Shown here in pieces: positions 56,640 through 64,000 of a stretch of DNA of 64,000 nucleotides. Within the stretch, counting starts at the first letter, position 1. Each line of letters begins with the position of its first letter. Origin of the DNA: Cryptomeria japonica (lineage: Eukaryota; Streptophyta; Pinopsida; Cupressales; Cupressaceae); contig NC_081410.1 of the NCBI RefSeq assembly GCF_030272615.1, positions 573,821,241 through 573,885,240 on the forward strand. Reading direction: 5' to 3'. Under the pieces are notes generated by a model. The model saw nothing but the letters and a program-made list of their open reading frames with translations. It ran no database searches and was not told the DNA's origin. Both the position numbers and the translations under genes were made by a program.

Positions 56640-57910
56640 AACTAACTTCATGAAGAGGGACAACCCCCAATTGACTTCTAAGATACTCAAAAGTGGTCTT
56701 AGGCAGAGGTTTGGTAAAGATATCTGCAAGCTGCTCCTTTGGTAGAAACATGCTCCAAGATAACATCTTTACTTTGAACTTTTTCCCTCAAGAAGTGATA
56801 TTTCAATTCAATGTGTTTAGTCCTTGTGTGCAAAACAAGATTTTTAGAAATGTTTATTGCACTTGTATTATCACACAAAATATTTATAGGTTCTGATATT
56901 TTCATCTTCAAACCTTCCAAAATTTGCCTCATCCACATAGCTTGTGTTCAATTCATATAAGCTACTACATATTCAACTTCAATAGTAGATTCTGAAGTGC
57001 AACTCTACTTTTTACTACTCCATGAGACTAGCCTTCCTCCTAGAAAGAATGCTCCACTAGTAGTACTCTTCCAGTCATCAATATTTCCTACCCAATCAAC
57101 ATCTATGTATGCCTGCAAGTCAAAATATCCACCATATGGATACCATAATCCATAGTCAACAATACCTTTCAGATATCTAAGTATTCTCTTAGTTGTCATC
57201 AGATGTGCCTCCTTTGGATTCTTCTGAAATCTAGCCACAATACCAACTGCATGGGCAATATCCGATCGACTGTGAACAACATAGTGTAGTTTGCCAATCA
57301 TTGACCTGTATTCTTTTTCATCTATAGACTTATATGCATCTTCCTTGGACAATTTACAACCTATAATCATTGGGGTTCCAACTAGTTTATAATCATTCAT
57401 ACGGAAAGTCTTCAAAACCTCTTTCACATACTTGGATTGAGTAATGAAAATACCATTCTTCATCTGCTGTATCTGTAAGCCTATGAAAAAATTTATTTCT
57501 CCTACAAATGACATCTCAAACTCATTCTTCATTTCATCTGCAAAATAATTACTCATGTCATCATTTCCTCCAAATATAATGTAATCTACAAAAAATTCAC
57601 TAACTAGTATATCATCTCCTTCAGATTTGAGATAAATTTTGTTGTCATCACTGGCTCTAGCAAAGCCTATCTTCATCAAATGAGTATGAGGTCATTCATA
57701 CCATGCTCTGGGTTCCTACTTTAATCCATACAAAGGTTTATATAGTTTGCAGACCATGTCTTCCTTATCTGTCAATGCATAACCATTAGGCTTCTCTATA
57801 TAAACCTCTTCTTCCAGTATCCCATTCAAGAATGCAGACTTGATATCCATCTGGTATACCTTGAACTTCTTATGAGCTGTAAATGCAAGCAATCTTCTGA
57901 CACCTTCCAT
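56640..57910 (-). pseudogene. Element F Copia RNase H and C-terminal RT
   Basis: From 57910 leftward: FKVYQMDIKSAFLNG, KPLYGLK (stop), the active site as FVDYIIFGG (canonical YVDD lost), FIGLQIQQ, YRSMIGKLHYV, RSDIAHAVGIVARF, TSGAFFLGGRLVSWSSKK (stop), ILCDNTSAINISKN and HTRTKHIELKYHFLRE. These are the standard Copia RT and RNase H landmarks. Stops at 57713, 57002 and 56696 sit mostly where the family has Gln. The copy is inactive. Confidence 0.9.
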
Positions 57911-59663
57911 TCTTGCTATTGGTGCAAAAGTTTCTCCATAGTCTTCTCCTTCTTTTTGCGCATAACCTTTGCATACTAATCTTTCTTTATTGCGAACTAC
58001 AACACCATCTTCATTTAACTTGTTTTTGAATACCCATTTAGTACCTATAACATTCTTGTTTACCGGTCAGGGTACCAGGCTCCAAGTGTTGTTCTTCTCA
58101 ATTTGTTCTAACTCCTCCTCCATAGCTTTCACCCAATGATCATCATCAAATGCCTCCTTAGAATTTCTGGGTTCAAAGGTGGATATCATGCAAGACTTCT
58201 CTCTTATTCTACTTCTAGTTAGTACTAAAACATCCTTATCCTCAATTATCTATTCAGGACTGTGATTCAGTCTCACATACCTAGGAATAACATGATCATT
58301 CTCTTTAGGTTCAGCTTCTTCATTGTCATCTTCCTCTGAATTTATTTGTTTCGGTTGAACAAGTACATCAAGATTTGCCTTATTGGTTTCTGATTTAACA
58401 GTTTCAGGTTCTAAAAGAAAAATGCAAGGATCTTCATCCTTCTTTTCCGAACTGGTTCCTTCTGATATTTCAGGACATTCATCTACACATACATCAACAC
58501 TCTCAACAATTTTTTGTTTCTGGTTGTTGAAGCATTTATAGGCCTTACTTTTGGTGGAATAGCCAAGAAATATGCCTTCATCACTATTAGCTTCAAACTT
58601 TCTTATGTAGTCACCTCTTTTAATAAAACATTTGCTACCAAATATTTTAAAATAGCTAACATTAGGTGATCTCCCATACTAGTACTCATATGGGGTCTTG
58701 TCCTTACCTCTTTTTACCAAAACTTGGTTCATTGTGTAGATAGTTGTACTTACAACTTCTTTCCAAAAAAAATTTGATACACCTCCTTGTATCAACATAG
58801 TTCTTGCAGCTTCAACCACTGACTGGTTGTTTCTCTCTGCTATACCATTCTGTTGTGGTGTCCTTGGTATAGAAAGTTGTCGCTTGATACCATTATCATC
58901 ACAATATTTAGTGAGCTATGCATAAGTGAATTCAGCACCTTGATCTATTCTTAGACATTTTATCTTCTTGCCACTCTCTTTCTCAGCTAAGGCTCTGAAT
59001 GCCTTGAATTTGCCAAAAGCTTCATTCTTATCCTTCAAGAATGTGACCCACATCATCCTTGAACAATCATCAGTGAAGATCATAAAGTATTTGTCACCTT
59101 GAATGCTTCTTGTTCTTATTGGTCCACATAGGTTTGTATGAACCAAATCTTGCAAGTGCTCTACTAAGAAGGACTTGCTCTTGAAAGTTGAGGAAGTCAT
59201 CTTTCCTAGTTGACATTATTTACAAAGATCATTAACTGGTTTGTCTAGTTGAGGTAGACCTCTTACTATCTTAGACTTTCTTGCTTTAATAATATTGTCA
59301 AAATTTATATGACAAAATCTCCTATGCCAAAGCCAGCTATCATATATTTTTGCAATCAAACAGTTGCTAACTTTAGGATTGAGATGAAATAGATTACCTC
59401 TAGTTTGTTTCCCGGTTGCAATCAATTCACCTTTTTTGTCAAATATTTTTTATATACCACTTCTAAACTCCAGTGGGTAACCTTTGTTATTAAGTTGTGC
59501 CACACTTAATAGATTGTGTTTTAGGCCTTCAACCCAATAGACATCATCAGCACTACTCTTCCCATTAAGATAAATAACTCCTTTACCTTTTACCATAGAG
59601 GGTGAGTCATTGCCAAATCTGACAACACTGCCATCAAATTCCTTTAGGGAAAGAAATTTGCTC
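57911..59663 (-). pseudogene. Element F Copia integrase and RT N-terminus
   Basis: In the same frame: the GAG-pre-integrase region (LWHRRFCHINFDNI, about 59310), the zinc motif ending in DLCK-stop-CQLG, the core with LCGPIRTRSIQGDKYFMIF, TDDCSRMMWV, DQGAEFTYA and RTPQQNGIAERNN (the DDE residues Asp, Asp, Glu), IFGSKCFIKRGD and GIFLGYSTKSKAY. The RT begins with WVKAMEEELEQI and GTKWVFKNKL near 58040-58130. About six stops interrupt it. Confidence 0.88.
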
Positions 59664-60688
59664 TAATCATCGGTCATGTGATGTGAACAACCACTATCAA
59701 TGATCCAATCATGAGAATTATCCATTCTGGATACTAGTGCCTTTTGATCTGATACTTCTTCCTTAATTGCTACAAACACAATATCTTCACTAGCATCATC
59801 ATTAGATTCATCATCAGTAATACCATTGTCAATAGCTACAAGACAATCTCTCTTGCCTTTACCCTTGTACTTCTTAAATTTGTCTCTCTTGTAATCATTA
59901 TCACCATTAGGGAAATTTGCTGCTATATGACCAATCTTATTGCAATCAAAACATTTTAAAGGTCGCTTACCTCTATATTTACCAGTGCCTCTAGGCAGTT
60001 GTTTTGCCAACAATGCTTCAAGTTCCACTAAGTTGTCTTCATCATCAGCATCTCTGCTGGGTCTAGATTCATAGTTATGGCTGGTATCTCTACTTCTTCT
60101 CACAAATGGGATAGAGATAGAAGCTCTCAATGCAGATTCAAATTTCTGTACACTACCATCATAGCCATTAAGTTCAAAAGTAGTAAGTTAGCCAATAATA
60201 GAGTCAAGAGTTACCTTTGTCTTTTCAATGGATTTTAGCTCTTGAATAGCTGCAACTTGGATAGCATAGACTAGTAGTAGGGTTCTCAGTACCTTACTGA
60301 TTACTATGCCATCTTCCACTTTCCCTCCTACACTCCTTATCTCTCCAACTATCTCTTTGATCCTTTGACCATACTATTGGATGTTCTCACCTTCAGACAT
60401 TCTCATGTCATCAAACTTGCCTCTTAAACTCTCTTCTTTAGCAATCTTTACATGCTCATCACCGCTATAGATATCTTCAAGTTTCTTCCATACTACATGT
60501 GCAGTTTCATGACCATGAACATCTACATATTCTACATCAGACAGGGAATTGATAATAGCTTCTAATGCCCGGTGGTTTTCTTGTTGTTCTTTCTTTTGTT
60601 CATCAGTCAGGGCTCTAGTAGGTGTAGTATACTTATGTTCTATATGATCCCAATACTGACTACCAAGACTCTTAATGTAAATATTCAT
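59664..60688 (-). pseudogene. Element F Copia Gag and protease
   Basis: It starts at ATG 60688 (MNIYIKSLGSQYW). HETAHVVWKKLEDIY and RGKFDDMRMSEGENI match the UBN2-type Copia Gag. The zinc knuckle reads CFDCNKIGHIAANF at about 59918-59958, with the last Cys lost. The protease active site WIIDSGCSHHMTDD is at 59664-59705, a canonical DSG. Stops occur at 60373, near 60190 and at 59661. In contrast to ORF1 of elements B, C and E, only one zinc knuckle is present. Confidence 0.88.
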
Positions 60689-60799
60689 TTTGTCACTCCA
60701 TTTCTATAGTTATCTTTGTTAAACTTTGGACCTTCTTTATTCATCATGATCTACAAGATATTTTCCTCAAGTTGTTAGGCTTTTAGATTAAGAGGACCT

Positions 60800-60818
60800 G
60801 GATAGCTCTAATACCAAT
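60800..60818 (-). promoter_or_regulatory. Element F primer binding site
   Basis: On the minus strand ATTGGTATTAGAGCTATCC follows the LTR end directly; it is the initiator-Met-tRNA site with one C-to-T change (TTAG for TCAG). Confidence 0.85.
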
Positions 60819-62232
60819 TGATGGTATGATGAAAGAATAAGTATATGGTAGAATACTAAGAGGGGGGGTGAATCAGTATATCGGAAAACTAATACAAAGT
60901 TCCCAAGATCAAACTCAGTCAAACAAAGTAAACATATCTCAGTCAAGATCAATATTCTTAGGAATACTTGACATTAACCGGTTTAACTATTATGACAACT
61001 TTTAACAGTAAACACCTTCAATCTTGTAAACATCAACAATGCTTAATCTTAACTCAACATATTCATCTCTCAATGCTTCTACTTAACATGCCTTATCAGA
61101 AGTTAACCAAATCAACAAATAAGATCACAACCATAAAAGCATTCATCACTTAACACAAATGTTTATACATGGAAAAAACAAATAGGTAAAAACCACGGTG
61201 AGATGGGACTCACAAGGATATTTATCTGAACTCTTTCAAAGTTCACCTTGTTAGGAGACAAAGCCTATTAGAACTTTACAATAAGTCCTGTTAAGAACTA
61301 ATCCTGGTTAGGAATCACGTGGTTAAGGGATTTACAAATATGCCTTGTTAGAAGCACAATACCCTATTAGGAGTAACCTCATTGGAGGATTTAAGAATCC
61401 AAGCTAATGGACCACCTTGTTAGAGGATTTAATGAGTAACCAAGCTTGTTAGAACTTACCTAGTTAAGGGATTTAATTCTATTGTAATTGTTAGAAAACA
61501 ACAGGTTTTCCTGATCTGTCTGAGTAGCACTACATTTGCTTGATCAAATCCTTCTAAGCTTCAATATGCCTTTCACTCAAAGTGCAGATCCATTCATTGG
61601 TTGGGCAACCATACACTCAATAGGTTTTCTACCAATCTTACCAACAACTTTTACAAACAACTTCATCAACCTTAAATAGAAATTAATTAGGTCGATAACA
61701 CAACAAAAACCTAATTCTCATCATTGAGATTACAAACAAGTCAGTTCAATCATGATCATTAGAAATCATGACAATCTCTTCACATTCTTCAAGACAATTC
61801 CAACCACTCCATTGGACTTTGTAACTCATCACGCATTGTGCATTAAATGCAATCCACTTTGTTCCTTCCCTAGACAATAAGCACACACACCAAATCAATT
61901 TGAATTTATCCTCATACAATAATCACACGTGTCTCCATCATTGTCGCTTCATCAGATAATAAACCAACAAACTTGATCAGTTAGGGTTTAACACCTGATA
62001 GGTTTTACCGGTTACATTATAAAGAAAGGTTTAACCCTTTACGTCAGTTCACCGGTTTTAATTCACAAACTTTACATACACCGGTTACAACATCTTCTAC
62101 AACTCTCTTCTTACCGGTTACAAGCCAATATCAAAAACAACAATATCTACATTAACCTAAATACCATTTACTGGTTCAATTGATATCAATGACAACATAT
62201 CATTAATGCAATCTCTATGCAAAATGTCAATA
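60819..62232 (-). repeat. Element F 5' LTR
   Basis: A 1414-bp LTR, plus-strand edges TGATGGTATGATG and ATGTCAATA, followed by GAGGA. It is almost collinear with the 3' LTR, including the CTTGTTAG repeat series, so the element is comparatively young despite its stops. Confidence 0.92.
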
Positions 62233-62237
62233 GAGGA

Positions 62238-63845
62238 GATGTGAAAAATATGATGCAATAACCAACTATGCTAGGAAAAGAACAAGGAAGCAAGTAGAAG
62301 ATAAAAATGTAGAAACTAACTGAACTAAATCTAAGAAAAAAAGCACAGAGTAGGGAGGGGTATTCTAATGTGTACTTGTCATTGAAATTGGGGGCCGACT
62401 AAGCAAGACCATGGTGCCACGACCTAGTCCTTGATACTGCAGAAAGATGAACTTCAAGATATGAGGTTCTAAGATACATAAATGCAAAACTGCCAAAAAT
62501 GATGTAAAACAAGGAGGACCAAGGCGCCATGCCCTAGTCCCTGGAAACTTGGATCTACTTCTGAAGTTGAGTCTACACCTTTGTGTTTCGTTGGTCCTGA
62601 AATTCGTGCATTTGCCAAATTCTTGTACCAACACTTGCAACTTGAAAAATGGTGTCTAGGTGGCTATATAGGGTTTTGCCTTAGTCAAACCCCTTGTTTT
62701 GGTGATTTCCACCTCCACAAATAGCTGATATTGAAAATTTGTGTGCAAGAGTGTTGTGTGTATGCAAGATCCTAAATAAGAGTAATAAAGAATCTAGAGT
62801 TCTACCCTATGCTTTGGAGAGAAAATCATAAATGATTATAAATGTAAATGTAAATGCTTTAAATCACAAATGAACTAAGAGATCTAAAGCATGAATGTAG
62901 ATCTGAAAATGAAGCTCATGCAAAAACATGAAAATAACATGAAACCATACCAAACCCTAAGGGAGAGGTACAAGCCAATCATTAGTTGGTGATCTCCTGT
63001 TATTATTCAATGTCTTCAAAGCTCCTAATGGGTGTTGAAAATGCTTGATGTAGACTTGGTAAATCCTTTATTTTATGTTGTATACTTCATATAACCTACA
63101 CTTTCACTTCACAAGAGGCTCCTTCAAATGAGGAAAGGAAGGCTTTATGTAGGAAACCCTAACTTGTTTTTGAGTCATAGGTTGACCTAGAAATAATATT
63201 TTATGCCAATCTCTTGGATTTGAATATTAAAATACCACAAAAACATGCTCCCAAAATTCAAGGAGAAAAAGTCAGGATGATGTTGGTACCAACATGGTTT
63301 GAACACACGGTCTGACCAACTTTTTCTTGAATTTTCGGGGAAGCAAGATATTGTGATTTTAGAGATAATTTCAAGAGCATGTGGGAATTTGAGATGTCTA
63401 GATATGCGAAAGTGGGCCTTAAATGTTGAAATAAGACATAACTAGAGAATTTGATGAAATTATTAATTAGGAGAATGAAATAAAAAGGGGAACACTTAGG
63501 GTAAAGGGCCCAATTTTATGATGTGTAGAGTGATAAAAAAAGATTTTAGATTTAATTAAAGAAATTAATTAAATTATTAAAAGGAATTTTAAATACAAGA
63601 TGCAAATACACTAAGGTTGGTGATAACCTAAGTGTGGAATTGTACCACCCAATTAAGAGTGTAAAATTAATGACACTACATTTAGTCCCTTCTTTAGCTG
63701 TCATATGACACTACATGCATATGCAAGCTAAAGTACAAAAAAGTAAACATTTCATGAAAAAAGGACTATATACATAAGCTGTTGGATGAAGCCCATAGTG
63801 CTATCTACAATACACTGTTAGGAACTACACCCTACAAAACCACAT
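62238..63845. other. Non-coding repeat-derived DNA
   Basis: No credible ORF. A 27-bp unit GACCAWGGYGCCAYGNCCTA plus GTCC occurs twice (62407-62433 and 62517-62543). Around 63535-63600 there is an AATTAATTAAATTATT-type stretch like the AT-rich part of the Tat LTR. The segment is probably Gypsy leader or LTR sequence cut off by element F. Confidence 0.5.
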
Positions 63846-64000
63846 GTTAGATATGATGAATAATGATGAACTACTAAGGTCCTAATTGGTACTGAGAAGG
63901 GGGGTAAATCAGTACACACAAAAAAAATTGCTTCAACACTTTGTCATATCAAAACACAGCTGACTGGTTGTCTTCACCACTGAACTTAACCATATCTATA
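63846..64000 (-). repeat. Edge of another LTR, cut by the window end
   Basis: TGTTAG at about 63846 and, 50 bp on, GGTACTGAGAAGGGGGGTAA (inverse of the plant LTR tail, as at 22672 and 60855) suggest the end of a minus-strand LTR continuing beyond 64000. Only its terminal 150 bp are visible. Confidence 0.55.

Larger units (their letters stand above)
54842..62232 (-). mobile_element. Element F: Ty1/Copia retrotransposon, complete structure, TSD GAGGA
   Basis: LTRs at 54842-56254 (3') and 60819-62232 (5') are flanked by GAGGA (54837-54841 and 62233-62237). The minus-strand internal region carries Gag, protease, integrase, RT and RNase H in Copia order in one reading frame, broken by roughly a dozen stops. 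Its polypurine tract context (ATCAATGCCAAAGGGG on the minus strand) is the same as in elements B and C. It is the only element here with Copia enzymes in full order. Confidence 0.93.

Noticed and set aside
56640-60688. Possible reassigned UAG codon (Gln), because many stops fall at Gln positions
   Set aside because: TGA at Arg positions and TAA also occur, frameshifts exist elsewhere, and plant nuclear genomes use the standard code; cytosine deamination explains it.
1-64000. Host protein-coding or tRNA/rRNA genes
   Set aside because: All sizeable frames are TE-derived or repeat artefacts. No cloverleaf-type tRNA with A and B boxes and no rRNA-like sequence was noticed, though without a scan small RNA genes cannot be excluded.

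Overview
The window looks like intergenic DNA from a large, repeat-rich plant nuclear genome. It is AT-rich and almost entirely nested LTR retrotransposons, with methylation-type decay of their reading frames, long microsatellites and no recognisable host gene. A gymnosperm or another very large seed-plant genome is plausible, but nothing here fixes the species. No rRNA, tRNA or CRISPR array was seen.

Left part (1-15 kb). AT-rich DNA leads into element B (1483-7840), an LTR element with a truncated 5' LTR. Next come two 2.3-kb non-coding direct repeats (7842-10203 and 10999-13314), an LTR-like stretch with a TATA box (13315-14180), and a minus-strand Gypsy integrase tail joined to a minus-strand Copia reverse transcriptase (RT) fragment.

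Centre-left (15-28 kb). Element C (15175-21815, target-site duplication (TSD) AAAAC) splits the Copia RT fragment. To its right is a minus-strand relative, element D (3' LTR 22657-23764 plus part of its ORF2). D itself holds a solo LTR (24039-25365, TSD AAGTG) and a 359-bp TRIM (26348-26706) with two ungapped 152-bp LTRs.

Centre and right (28-53.1 kb). One minus-strand Ty3/Gypsy element of the Tat type explains almost all of 28005-53108. Its 3' LTR is at 28005-28762 and its 5' LTR at 51228-53108. Gag-pol runs leftward with a protease, a G-patch, RT, two RNase H domains and an integrase. A decayed antisense plant mobile domain (PMD) gene lies on the + strand (29106-31975) between pol and the 3' LTR. 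Two elements landed inside it: element E (32322-40026, TSD GTGCT), and a 1092-bp DNA element with terminal inverted repeats (51403-52494, TSD ATCT) in the 5' LTR.

Right end (53.1-64 kb). A strand-switching CA/TG microsatellite and an orphan decayed ORF are followed by element F (54842-62232, TSD GAGGA), a structurally complete minus-strand Copia. The window ends in non-coding repeat DNA and the edge of another LTR.

The most interesting system is the family B/C/D/E. These are LTR elements with Copia-type priming sites and multiple polypurine tracts. They carry a coiled-coil, multi-zinc-knuckle Gag-like ORF1 and a roughly 1,100-codon ORF2, with no protease, integrase, RT or RNase H. ORF2 shows a conserved N-terminal module in three independent copies. 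I infer that they are mobilised in trans by a Copia helper; element F shares their polypurine-tract context and is a candidate relative of that helper.
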